Source: Ephemerocybe angulata (taxonomy: Eukaryota > Basidiomycota > Agaricomycetes > Agaricales > Psathyrellaceae). Taken from it: 64,000 nucleotides of DNA. The DNA lies in assembly GCA_013368325.1 (NCBI GenBank), contig JAACJK010000074.1, positions 62,001 through 126,000 of the forward strand. Direction: 5' to 3'. Of this stretch, positions 48,201-58,519 are shown piece after piece. The notes below the pieces were generated by a model that was not told where the DNA came from, did no database searches, and was given only the letters and a program-made list of their open reading frames with translations. How positions within the stretch are numbered: position 1 is the first letter of the stretch; each line of letters opens with the position of its first letter. Made by a program: the position numbers and the translations under genes.

Positions 48201-48970
48201 TCGTCGCCTTGGCCTTCGACGCCGGCTTGGCTTTAGACGCCGGCTTCTTCGCAGCGGGCGCTTCTTCATCCTCCTCCTCCGCCTCCGCCTCCTCTTTAAC
48301 CTCCTCCTCCTCCTTGACCTTCCTCCTCGATGACGTCCTCGACGGAGGCTTAGCAGCCGCCAACTTCGCCTTGGACGCAGGCTTCTTCGCCACGCCCGAG
48401 CCCGAAGCAGCAGCACCTCCTCCAGTCCTCCACGCAATACGCGTCGCCTCGTACGCATCGCCCAGGAGTTCCTTTAGATGTTTACACGTCCGCGCATTCG
48501 TCTCGACGCCTTTCTGGTTGCGCCATGCGGGGCAGGTGCAGTAGTAGTGGTCAGCCATGCGCTTGGCTTTGTACACCGATTTGCTACACACAAGTCGTAG
48601 AACGGTGAGATACACTTCGATAGGAGGACGGCTGGGACAGGGCGTACCTTGTTGCGGACTTCATCTCGCGCTCGTCGCCTTCGACGAGGTAGACCTTGGG
48701 TCTGACGCCGTTGATCATGGCGAGTTCGTCTATGTAGTAGCGCGTCGGTCAGTGCCATAGTCCCTAGGTTCCGAATTCCAACTTTCGGGGGTCTCCCAGG
48801 CTGGGGAGAACTTGAGAGTAGGTAGGTAGGATGCACGTACCGTCTGTGTTCACGTTGTTGATCCGTACGTCGACGTTCCCGTCCTCAAAGTCAACGTCCA
48901 TACCGTCGACGCGTCCGTCGTCGTCGTCGCCCTCCACCATAGGAGCGCTCGCTTTTTTTGTCCTCGGCAT
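45242..48970 (-). CDS. Four SWIM zinc fingers fused to a Lig E-type ATP-dependent DNA ligase
   Basis: Nine exons: 48970-48841, 48729-48648, 48583-48081, 48021-47940, 47827-47283, 47207-46543, 46474-46087, 45992-45665, 45593-45242; 1024 aa, frame closed. Residues about 40-700 carry four modules, each with ELAxINGIRPKV, a KSVYKVKR stretch and a SWIM finger (YYCTCPAWRNQ...CKHLKELLG), joined by lysine/alanine/acidic linkers (KKPASKAKPASKAK). From about 740 the sequence is a small bacterial-type ligase: SEKLDGVRTYYDG with the nucleotidyl lysine at about 768, SRNGNAFTAPEWF, LDGELFMGRGQF, GGEGVMLRRPKS, then an OB-fold (GYAPGKGRHAGSTGSL, VGSGLSD, PPKVGTVVVYRF, GVPRFPTF). All nucleotidyltransferase motifs look intact. 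It should seal nicked DNA, with the SWIM fingers giving DNA or protein contact. No organelle presequence is obvious; basic stretches suggest the nucleus. Confidence 0.9.
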
Positions 48971-50043
48971 GGTTTGTGTACCGCGTTCCTCGGTGTCGTG
49001 TCCTGTTGGATTTGTTGCTGTATGTAGCGTTCTTCGTCAACTATTGAATCGGTCGGAGTCCACCAGTCGTGGTTGTGGTCAAAGAGCAAGAGTGGAATTA
49101 GACTGTCCGTCACGCCCGCAGTCCGAGTCTGTCAGTTCAACACGGCGATGACGGGTCCGTATATATAGGGGTTTCGAAGTGTTTTCCCATGAGTCATGAT
49201 TTGGCTGAATAGGAGGTTGTCGACCGTCAGGGATCAAGGCAGTTACGAACGAGCGCTGCTAGCCGCACGCCGGGTTTGCCGACATCCAATCATAGCCTTT
49301 CATATGGCGGGTATGACTGGATTTGGGTATATGAGCGCATCAGATGGCGGGAGACGTCGGGACCGACAGTGCCCGCTTCTTTGGCTGCAGGTCTCTTAAT
49401 TATTTGATTCGTACGACTCCGCATGGCATGACACATCCCCAGTCCCCACCCATTACTTATCATTTCCAAAGCGGCCTCGGATGGAACTGGTTGATGGTGG
49501 AACGAACGAAAAGGCGTTGATTAAAAGAAGAGTGCTAAGCGCCCATGCGTATAATCTACAATGCCTCAGCGGAATGCGGATATGGGAACATGCCAAGGCC
49601 CAAAAGGCACTTACGCGCCTCGCCCTTGCCCACAAACCCCAGCCCATTCAAAGCCATTCCGAGGACATAATGTATAAGCTGCACGAAAACGAGGAATATC
49701 GATCTGGCATATAACTGACGACAGACATATATGACGTTTGCGTAAGGGCGGGCAGGTATTTCGTCGCCTCGTAGTCCGAGCCAAAATTGGAGTCCTGCAA
49801 GGATGCCGTTGATTAAATGATAAGCGCCCGGGTAATAATAGATTACTGTAGTAACCTACTACAGCCTGTGCTCAGGCAGATATCGATGTTGTATCGATGT
49901 CCCAACGCCCATCCCTCTAAGGTAGACTCAGCACATCTGACCGTCCGTCCCTACTCGGTCTAGTACCTTCTGCCACCCTTGATGCTCGGCGGCTTTCCCT
50001 GGACACCCTCTGAACCTTGCACCCTCCAAGCATCTGCAGCGTA
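48971..50043. other. Promoter of the ligase gene and spacer
   Basis: A minus-strand TATA-like CTATATATAC covers 49160-49168, about 190 nt from the ligase start. Two exact copies of TAAGCGCCC lie at 49536-49544 and 49821-49829. ORFs here show no recognisable domain. Confidence 0.45.
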
Positions 50044-50520
50044 TTAGCAACGGCAATTCTTCGCCTGAAATCACCATCACAGGTCCGTCAGCTCCCATTC
50101 TTTGCGAGAGAGAGAGAAGGGGGAGATGGAGATGGAGATGGAGATCATGCGTACCTGGTCAAAGGTCTGGTATCTCTTGCTGCAATACGGGCACGTAAAC
50201 CCCTTCTGGAGCTTCTTCCTCTCCTTCTCGTCGCCGCGGCGCTCGAGGCGCTCTTGGAGCTCGGAGATGAGCGCGCGTGCGGAGAGGTCCGCGAGGAGCT
50301 CGCGGCGCTCGAGGGCGTAGGCGTCGAGATCGCGGGTGACGAATTCGTCTACGAGCTCCCTGGTGTCATAGCTCTAGTAATAGGTGAACAGGAATGTGAG
50401 CGCGTGGAGTAAAGGGAGATGCAGTTGGGTGGGACGAACGGAATGCGCCGGAGTGTAGGCTGCGACGTATGTAGCCAGAGACGCGGCAATGGAGATGAAA
50501 ATAAAGGCTGGTACGCGCAT
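50044..50520 (-). CDS. Small secreted protein with C-terminal CPYC knuckle, paralogue 1
   Basis: Exons 50520-50440, 50373-50155, 50064-50044; 106 aa, frame closed. The N-terminus (MRVPAFIFISIAASLATYVA) is a signal peptide. The mature part begins with a charged helical segment (DTRELVDEFVTRDLDAYALE, RRELLADLS, SELQERLERR) and ends in a cysteine group, GFTCPYCSKRYQTFD then NCRC, which could bind one zinc. No pathway can be assigned; small secreted proteins of this kind are common in mushroom-forming fungi. Paralogue 2 at 52984-53495 shares intron positions and some intron sequence. Confidence 0.75.
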
Positions 50521-51583
50521 TTTGTGAGCGAGCAGTGGGATGGGTGGACTGTGTTACATATTGGTTTTATAATAAACAAAAGGCTCGTCGAAAAGAGTGG
50601 TTAGAGTCGCGGTTGGCCCCAAATCAGCCGAGGACACCGGGACACCCGCCACATCCGGCTGGATGGGCAAGAGAGCCGTTCTGCTTCGCATAGTAACTAT
50701 ACACTAAGTATATAGCTTACTGTAAACATGTGCACGGAGCGGCGGTGGGAGTTCCTGGAAAGGGTGGAACAGCTTGCGGGACACGGACTCGTGTCAAGGT
50801 GCGTCTCGGACTTGTAGTGATGCGAGACTTCATTTGTGCAATTCCGTTATGTGTTATTGGGTGACTTTCCATAACGAAGATATGATATTCAGGAATAAAA
50901 CGTCGCATCATCGGACTTTGAAAGGGATTAAAAATATTCGGGGTGTAAACCATAAGGCCATCGTGATTACATTCGCAATAGATTTGGAATATCCCTCCTA
51001 GTCGATTAGACGCCCTCTTCTTCCAGCGCTTGTTTCCAAATGCCGCCATCCTCCCAGATTCAAGCCTTGATGGACCCAGGAGGAAGATGGAGGGCTTCTC
51101 CTCCAGGTTAGAGCTTTGGTTATTGCTGGTGCAGAGGAAGGCCGATTGCACGCCAAGGCCCAAGGCCAAAAGCGCATATACCTTACTCGACTACCACTGA
51201 CCTTGGATGGCGATGGTAGGGGCGGCACTGACGGACCTAGCTTGGCAGCTTTTGGCCTATCAACAGGAAGTGGACAAGGAGGAAAGGACGAAGCGCAGAC
51301 TCAGTCCAAGCAATGCAGGATCGATTAACCGGTTACCGCATGGTCGTGGGTCGATTGCATGATGAATCTGTCCGTAAAAGGTAATTCAGGGTTTATTCCT
51401 TGCTCATCCAATCTATTCGAGGGGTCCTGGGGCCTCGAATAGATCATGTTTTATTCAGACCCAATGCCATCAAGATTTCATCAACCGGGCAGCGGCACGT
51501 CGGCACAGGAGCTCTATAGATTCCGAGATATCCTCAATCTATTCGAAAAATATTCCAAACGCGTTATGGAAAGTCACCCATTA
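50521..51583. other. Spacer with a hairpin
   Basis: Contains the inverted repeat CTATTCGAGG...CCTCGAATAG at about 51412-51441 (10-nt loop). The half sequence ATCTATTCGA recurs near 51536. ORFs at 50717-51328 show no known domain. Confidence 0.4.
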
Positions 51584-52041
51584 GGCCCTGTTCGGCAACG
51601 ATAATTTGGTTGTATTCTCATTTTGATGGAAATGCGAACAATTCCCACTTCGTATGAATTGAGCATACCCCGACGTCTGGGCGACGTGGCGGAGTCCGAG
51701 CGCTGTCTAGCGACTTAGCTCGTCGTGATGGAGGTGCGCGCTCATCGTCGTGGACGATGAGCGGCTGGTCCACATCGAAAATTTCATTCAAGCTACATTT
51801 TGACGCAAGTAGGTTGAATAGAAGGTATAGTTAAGGTCCTATGAAAATGAGGACATTTTGGAAAAGTGACCTTACTCATCGTGCTCGACGATGTGCAGCA
51901 TAGGACAGCGGAAACCTCACGACGGTCCCCGACGTTCAGCTCGGGTTCTCACAGCTTCGTGAGCCATGGGAATTGATTCTATTTCTGTGGAAATGAGAAT
52001 ACAATCAAAATACGACCATATTATGGTTGCCGAACAGGGCC
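51584..52041. mobile_element. MITE with Harbinger-like features
   Basis: Ends are perfect inverted repeats: GGCCCTGTTCGGCAAC at 51584 and GTTGCCGAACAGGGCC ending at 52041, with imperfect pairing continuing inwards. It is flanked on both sides by TTA (51581-51583 and 52042-52044), as expected for the 3-bp target duplication of PIF/Harbinger elements. The 458-bp interior has no coding capacity, so it is non-autonomous. Confidence 0.8.
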
Positions 52042-52461
52042 TTAGGCGCAAATTAGGCGTGTGCGCCTGAGGGGAGGATGAAGCACTGTCCGGCTGGGTC
52101 TGTGTTAGCCTCGCTGGCCCCGTTTATTTCGTTTCGAAACAGAGCGGGGGTTTAAATTCAACTAGCGTAGGGCGGCTTGACCCTCGCTTGATCAGAAGTC
52201 AGATTAGATAGTGATTGCCCACTCTCCCAGTTTCCATCGCATATTCTCCCCCCTCCTCCCCCCATGACCAATGCCACGAGTGACGCAACGGCACCAGGAT
52301 ACCAATGCACTGCTAAATATCTAAATATCTACTAGTATAGATCTTGCCGCGCAATTTGAAGCTCGGCAATTGCCGTAGTTCGTATCTCCGCTTTGATGCC
52401 GACTCGGAGAAATGTTTGGTTTTTCTCGGGAAAACTGAAACGAACTGAAACGAAATCATTC

Positions 52462-52869
52462 GGTTTAAACGGCCATTGCGTTAACTTTGAATAGGGGAAT
52501 TCAAGTCAAACGCAACAGCCGTTTAAAACAACGATTTCTGTTTAAATTCCCAAAGTCCGGTGGAAACCGAACAATCACCAACTGCCATCAAATCTAGAGG
52601 CGATGCCGCTCTTTCGCCGAGCATACTGGGAAGGCATTTTAAGAGTATATACCGCTCTTGTGGACCTATAAACTCGTATACTGGCTTTTGTAGTGTTCTA
52701 GTGCCTATATCGCTGCTCTCTCGCAGATGAAAGATTTCTCACATGCTTAATGATTATCTTCGTCTTATCTCGGAGCATCGGAGTTGAACACGGCTGATCT
52801 AAAAAGTTAAACAGAACTCGTTGTTTTAAACGGCTGTTGCGTTCAAGTTGCGTTTAACTTGAATTCCCC
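52462..52869. mobile_element. MITE-like element with nested palindromes
   Basis: GGGGAATTCAAGT at 52494 and its complement ending at 52869 are terminal inverted repeats bounded by TA on each side, as in Tc1/mariner-type insertions. The inner arms around AACGCAACAGCCGTTTAAAA also pair with the right end. In addition 52462-52527 is itself an imperfect palindrome (TTTAAACGGC...GCCGTTTAAA), suggesting a partial inverted duplication of one end. No ORF. Confidence 0.6.
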
Positions 52870-52983
52870 TAATTACCCTAATGCTAGCTTATAAAGGATA
52901 CAGGGGTAATAGATAAAGCGCCAGAGGTATAATGAACAGGTCTATGTCCTGACTGCGCCCACTATGAAGTTCCAGGACGGGTG

Positions 52984-53495
52984 TTATACCCTGATCTTGC
53001 AACCTCCGTCATACTGGCTCTTCGTAGAGCAATCCTTCGCCTGAAATCACCATTACATGTCAGCCCCCATTTTTTGCGAGATGTTTAAGTAGCGAGAGAG
53101 GGGGGACGTACGGCGGCCTTCGTCGGGTGGACTGTGCTGCAATACGGGCACTTGTACCCACCCGTCACCTTCTCAACAACCTTCGAAACCACGGCGCCCT
53201 GGGTGCCGCTGCGGCGCTCCAGGCGGTCGCTGAGCTCGTCGATCAGGTTGCGGGTGGAGAGGTCGGCGAGGATTTCGCGGCGCTCGAGAGCGTAGTCGAA
53301 GGCTTCGAGATCGCGGGTGGCGAATTCGTCGACAAGCTCCCTGGCGGTGTAGGCCTGAAAGGTAAACCAGGATGTGAGTACTTGGAGGAAAGAGGGATGC
53401 GGTTAGGTGGTACGAACGGATTTGGAGGAGTGTCCTGCAACGTAGGTAGCCAGAGAGGCGACAATAGAAATGAGGGTGAATGCTGATACACGCAT
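52984..53495 (-). CDS. Small secreted protein with C-terminal CPYC knuckle, paralogue 2
   Basis: Exons 53495-53418, 53354-53112, 53040-52984; 125 aa, frame closed. Signal peptide MRVSAFTLISIVASLATYVA, then TARELVDEFATRDLEAFDYA, RREILADLSTRNLIDELSDR, and a C-terminal GGYKCPYCSTVHPTK followed by DCSTKSQYDGGC. Compared with paralogue 1 it has a longer cysteine-bearing tail with two extra cysteines. A minus-strand TATA box (TATAAAA, 53565-53571) sits 70 nt upstream. It probably acts outside the cell; function unknown. Confidence 0.75.
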
Positions 53496-53564
53496 TTTGT
53501 TAGAGGGGGTGGTGAGATATTAGAGGGTTAGCTGTTGAAGATGCTTTTCTGTCGCTGTCAAGCC

Positions 53565-53571
53565 GCCTTTT
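53565..53571 (-). promoter_or_regulatory. TATA box of secreted paralogue 2
   Basis: TATAAAA on the minus strand, about 70 nt before ATG 53495. Confidence 0.5.
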
Positions 53572-55374
53572 ATACGCGCACCCCTCCCTCTCTGCCACTA
53601 ATCCCCTTCAACAGTGATTAATAATCAACGGCGCTATCCATTCCCGCTATGGTGAGCGCTGAGAATGCTCGCGAGCCCAACCCGTCCCGCCCGACGCAAC
53701 GTTGCAACAGAGTCCAAGTCTCATCTAGCACCGAGCTTCTGAATCTCATGCCAATAGCAGCGCCAGTACGTGTAAGGCATACTCAAGATATTCCCATCTT
53801 TAAAAAGGTAGTGATACCCTTCACCGAGACGCCCAATGCTACGTAAGACGCTTCCGCTTTCAAAATCGCAGTCGTAGAACTCAGATGTCCTGAGATGGGC
53901 GCCTGAAATGTGGAGTTGGGCTGTTGGGATCTGTGACCTGAGACTTTTGCGCGCTTTTGGTGGCAGGCCAAAGAACTTAAAGACGCGCAAGCGTGTGGTG
54001 CTCAACGCCTAGAGGGAACGGACAATGTGTAAGTACTAAGTGGGGTCAGGCTCGCAAGATCCGCACAGCCGCTGAATGGGAGGTCTGTCGCAAAGTTAGG
54101 TCATGTCGTTTGGTGTCGCATCGGTTACGATAGGCTTCTGTTCAATGTTTATGTTTACGACAAGTTGTGCTATTATATGACACAGTTTGATTACGTGCGT
54201 TTTTGCCATTTGACTTTATGGATGATGCGGGAGCGCTTAACTTCCGAGGACATTCGTTTCGTTTCTTTGTCACCAAAATCTTGACTTCTAGCTCTCATGC
54301 TGCGTCTATACATTCTCTTTAGTACTGACATGTCTAAGCGAAAGCCCCTAAGACCAAGCGAAATGGCCAAGTATAATAAGCGCTCATGCTCTGGTGCTGC
54401 ATGCATGATCTTGCAAACAAGGGGCCACGATTATCCAAATACTGGAGGTTTTTCTCAGTATTACCATGCTGAAGCATGAGATATCGGTTGGTTTTGAGTA
54501 GGCAGGCCACTTTGCGCAAGTCCATTACACATGTTAGAAGTATGTGCGAAGCCAAATAGTGGCAAATAGGAAATAAGCGCCCAGGGTCAAGCTCAGTGAT
54601 TCTCGCGACTTTCGCTCTCGAATGGTGCGAATCATCTCCATAGGCTATTCACAATACACAATGCACTCAAATAAACTGCAGCCATTGACCCTGAGTAGAA
54701 TATCTCGGTGCCACAGCATGTTACAGCGTATCTTTGTTCCGCATTGACTGATTAGATATATGTTTCCAACAATCATACTCCCGCGCGCATTGATTCCCAG
54801 CCCGACTACTTCATTTCTGACGCTTTGTGACACGACAGACAATGTAGCACACTCAGAACATAGCAAGGCGTACGCTCTTTCTTCGCTACGCGATGATCCC
54901 ATATGGTTAACCGGAGGGCCAAAGCACAACATCAGTGATGTCATGATGGGTGCATGGCGCTTATTGCTTTCGCGATCGTTCGCCTAGGAACCTTTCTTCA
55001 TTCGATTACTTTAATTTCGATAGCTATAGTATCCCTCGATACCATCAATGTGCCAAAGCACACTCGACAATGGTCAAGAAAAGCCTTCCCGCGCGCTTTG
55101 GTGTGGACAAACACCCCTCCCGAGGTTGCTTTGGCATTGGCCTTGCGCGTCTGAGCGTATACCTCTTGCGTGCATCCCCTTTGGCTGTGGTTCAACGAGC
55201 GTAGAGACAATGTCCGTTTGCATATTTAAACCAGTGATTGAGGGTGGTAGGTTCTCCAGTCTTCCGAGTCCTACAAGTCCTCCTCCAGGTCTTCCTCCCA
55301 GTTCCCCAATCTTCCAAGTACAAGTCTCCTCCACCATAACCCTTCCTCATACATATCATATCATATTGCATATC
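53572..55374. other. Spacer with an unassigned ORF
   Basis: A minus-strand ORF at 53721-54005 (94 codons; MSTTRLRVFKFFGLPPKARK at the start) matches nothing I know and may be an exon of an unrecognised gene. TAAGCGCCC occurs at 54574-54582. The rest has no supported feature. Confidence 0.3.
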
Positions 55375-56051
55375 ATGTTGTCTATCCACCCTGCTGTCCT
55401 CCCAACCCAATACTCCGCCGCCTCGGCCCTCGCAGCCACCGTCTTTACCAGCCCCAAGCGCATCTGGGTACCCCAACAGGAGTCGTCTGCGAGCTCCCCA
55501 TGGAAAAGGCATACTGCGTCGTGTAATGCGAGCATCCAGAACGTGGCCTTCGACTATATTGGGTCGTGCCACCAGGGTGTTCTGCTGCGCGACCTCTTGA
55601 GTGGCGTGGCTCGGATGCAGGGTCCGGGCGACCAAGTGTTCGCTCAGATGGGTGTTAGCGCGATTAGGGTCAAGATTATGGTGAGTTATGCTATTCTCTC
55701 CTTGGATATGTTGCTGACTGCCCTTTTTTTATGCTTTTAGTGGCCTGGGTATACTCGCGTTGTTCCGTTTGAGAGGCCTCTGCCCGTAGCAGGGCTTACT
55801 CGGGCTAAGGTCGGTCTTGAGATTGCGCGTCTCATCCATTGCTTTGTCGAGGTATGTGTTGATAATTTCGTTATTTTGAGGCCTTGCTGAACTCAGCTCC
55901 CATTATTTAGTTGGCGAAGAGTGTTGCACCGGAATCGCACCCCCAGTTTGCGGTTGGGCCTTCCAAGATCGCCTTTGAAAGGCTTGTCCTTGTCGGTATC
56001 CACAAGGTCGCCAACGACGTCTGGCAGGCGGATATCGCCTACGATTCTTAA
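55375..56051 (+). CDS. WPGY-type Agaricomycete orphan family protein
   Basis: Exons 55375-55680, 55741-55851, 55911-56051; 185 aa, phase 0 joins, introns 60 and 59 nt. Residues about 100-185 follow a pattern I associate with a common unnamed Agaricomycete family: RVKIMWPGYTRVVPFERPLP, GLTRAKVGLEIARLIHCFVE, then FERLVLVGIHKVANDVWQAD at the C-terminus. The N-terminal 60 residues are Ser/Ala-rich without a clear signal peptide. Function unknown. Confidence 0.7.
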
Positions 56052-56499
56052 ACGGCTTCTCTCCTTGGTTCTCTCAGCATTATATTCTTCCCCGCACATT
56101 TATACTTTATTTTCTACCTATTCGGCTGGCCATCTGGGAGGATGGTTGGCCGTCGTCGGGATCCATCACACCGACGACGATTTACTCCCCTCGCGTTTAT
56201 CATGGACTCTTATTACCTTCAAATTTGCATTGGACTTTGATTCATATGGCATTTATAACTTATCTTCGATTCAATTACTTTACTTACAGTTGATTTAGCC
56301 TTAAAACATATTCGTTAGACATACTTCACATTCACAGTACAGCCCGGATAGCTGCGCAGTCAAGTTTCGACGTGCAAATGATATCAGTCAATATATGGTT
56401 CATTAGTGATCAAGATGCGATTCGTGATGGAAAATCCAGTCAGTGTCGAACCCCGTCGGCCGCACTATCCATAAGATTCGGGATGTTCTAAGAAGTACT
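56052..56499. other. Convergent spacer
   Basis: 3' regions of the WPGY-type gene and BTB copy 1. No other feature. Confidence 0.5.
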
Positions 56500-57072
56500 T
56501 TAGGTCGCGATGAATGGCGACATCAAGCGCTCGCAATTGCTCGAAACAAGCTTTTCGCAGCTTTCGATCATCGATTTCAGGGCCGCGTATTTTCGGACCT
56601 GATTGAACCTGGTGAGAGTGTTTTCTACTTAGATGTCAGTCGAGGAAGGCGTATGTATGTACCGGTGCCATGTTATATTTGTTCGCCAGCTTAAGCGCGT
56701 CATCCCAGTCTACATCGGCGGGCACATCCCCCCCAGTCGTCCTTCAAGTTCAGAATGATAAGGGATGTGAGAACACGGCGAGGTGCGGATGGGTGCGTAC
56801 AAGGGGATGAGGAGCTTGACCAGGTTCCTCCATTCATCAATCTTCTCTCCTTCCAAGACAATCGGGTTGTTCTTGCTGCTCCCTTCCGGGCCCTCCGCCC
56901 TAGCACTTTGCTTATCTTGAGGTTGAGGCATCCGAAACATATCCTCAAACACCTCCGAGATAGAAAGCGATGTCCGTGGAACGCTGATGATATCGTCTTC
57001 AATCTGGGGGAGTGGTCAGAATATTCTCAGCATAGAAGCGGTGTTGGGCACCTTGAGGGACACGTCCGCCAT
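56500..57072 (-). CDS. Short BTB/POZ-like protein, copy 1
   Basis: Exons 57072-57052, 57003-56801, 56741-56663, 56598-56500; 133 aa, frame closed. It matches the intact copy 3: MADVSLK, IEDDIISVPRTSLSISEVFE, DMFRMPQPQDK, NNPIVLEGEKIDEWRNLVKL, DALKLANKYNMAP. The FEDMF-x-MPQP and LKLA-KYNM pieces are the usual BTB landmarks in Agaricomycete proteins. It ends soon after the BTB fold (VRKYAALKSM...), lacking the Cys-rich C-terminal domain of copy 3, so it is either a short dimerisation-only form or a truncated gene. Confidence 0.55.
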
Positions 57073-57420
57073 TGCGCAGGTGAAGTGAGGGTGTAGACTC
57101 GGAAAAAGGTCTGCGACGTATGACGTAGATGTCGAGGTCTGAGTCGCTTCTCGTCACGGGGCTGGTTCTTATTTGGGCAGGTTTAAGCGCCCGTGCCGCG
57201 TGCGCCTCCATCCTGCAATTCGATGGTCATGACTATTGCACTAGCCGCGTGCAGTTGGACACCATATTTGGTGGAATAGGAAAACGGTGGGCGTTTAGAT
57301 CAGACGTTACTGGTATGAGGTTGCGCCGCGAGCAAAACCTATTATGAGGATGATGAGATACGAGGAGGAGGCGAGTAGAAGATGGATTGGCGAGCACATA
57401 TATAGCCAGAATCACAGATA
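57073..57420. other. Promoter of BTB copy 1
   Basis: Contains TAAGCGCCC at 57184-57192 inside a block (CTTATTTGGG..GTTTAAGCGCCCGTGC) that recurs upstream of the other BTB copies. Confidence 0.5.
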
Positions 57421-57560
57421 ATGTTCAGGCGCAGAGTCCTACTCCGAGGTCCACCTCTAATTTTGGCAAAGCGCGAACTCGTCCTTGAAGGCCTCCTCAA
57501 TGAACTCACCGAGATCGTACACTCTTGTAACAGGGGAACGCTGCGTAACTTGAGGGGAAT
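57421..57560 (-). pseudogene. Relic of a BTB gene 3' end
   Basis: On the minus strand this matches the last codons and 3' flank of BTB copy 3: RVYDLGEFIEEAFKDEFALC against RVYDINELIEEAFEEEIKLC, followed by the shared TAGAGGTGGACCTCGGAGTA. Nothing upstream of it belongs to the same gene; it abuts the SAP18 fragment at about 57571. Confidence 0.65.
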
Positions 57561-57570
57561 CCCATTACGC

Positions 57571-57808
57571 ATGCTTTGTCAGCGCCCACAGCTTGACGAT
57601 GGACGACCACGAACCCGCAGGCCCGCCTCTGGTATCTCGAGACAAGGTCCGCTGTGTTCGTAACACTCTAGAAACCCACTAAAACAGTCTATCAAACAGA
57701 CAGCCCCCTTCCTCATCCGAACCTTCGCCAAAGTCGGCGGGTTCCACCGCCTGGGGCTCTTCGAAGACGGCACGCTGCCCACAACCGACGAACACCAACT
57801 TTTCACTC
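57571..57808 (+). pseudogene. Truncated duplicate of the SAP18 5' end
   Basis: Nearly identical to 59320-59558: start region, first intron and second exon (FIRTFAKVGGFHRLGLFEDG in the parent). Three bases of the second to fourth codons are lost after the ATG, and homology stops at CTTTTCACT, where the parent has the second donor. Without the remaining exons it cannot make SAP18. Confidence 0.75.
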
Positions 57809-58519
57809 CTTCCCCAACCCTTCCCCCTCCCCCTTCCCTTCCCATACTAATCTCGTTGTGTGTGTGTTTGTTTGTAGGTGAGATGCGACCCTTAGGCGCC
57901 CGAGTGCCGAGGCATGACGTCACAGCCGAATCCGCACAAGCGCTCATCGCTCGCCTCTCGTCGCTCGCTGCAGAGGGAGCAAGCTCACTTTGGGCTCACT
58001 GGCCCTCGGAGCCCCTGCGCGTCGGAGTTGGACCGGAGATTGAAATGCCACGCATCGGGCCCGTGCACGCGGCGCGTGCGCTAAATAAGGTCAAGTCGCG
58101 ACGCGTCGGTCTCCATCTCCCCTTTCTTCCCTTCCCCCATCTTCCCTCTGCATATCCGCCCTCTCTCTCCACGTATACAACGCCCAGCGCCTCCCTTCCA
58201 CACATGCCGGCGACATCCTGCAGCTCGCCAACGACGGCAAGCTACGAAACTGAGCATCGGGCAGACCTGGCGGCATTTTGGGCCTCAGGAATCGGACGGT
58301 ATCGCGGGAAAAGCTATGACCTCGTATGTTCTTGAAGCATTTTAGCCATGGCGGGTTCTGCTGAAGACCATATCTTGCCTGTTGGGTTACCTCGCCATAC
58401 ATGTACCGCTTTTTGGCCGCTTTCTCCATCTTCGTTTCCTCTCTTCGTTGCAATGTGCGAGTGCGCGCGTGTGGTGGCGAGTTCGTAACCAGTTTGCAAG
58501 GTGAGTGGTTCCAGTTCTG
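57809..58519. other. Spacer after the SAP18 fragment
   Basis: A pyrimidine-rich tract (57805-57845) and a (TG)n-like run are followed by an ORF at 57856-58335 with no recognisable domain. Nothing further is supported. Confidence 0.35.

Noticed and set aside
46646..48544. Long plus-strand ORFs rich in Ser/Ala/Leu
   Set aside because: Antisense shadows of the lysine- and acid-rich linkers of the SWIM-ligase gene.
56440..56480. TCGAACCCCG as a possible tRNA T-loop
   Set aside because: No pairing stem on either side.
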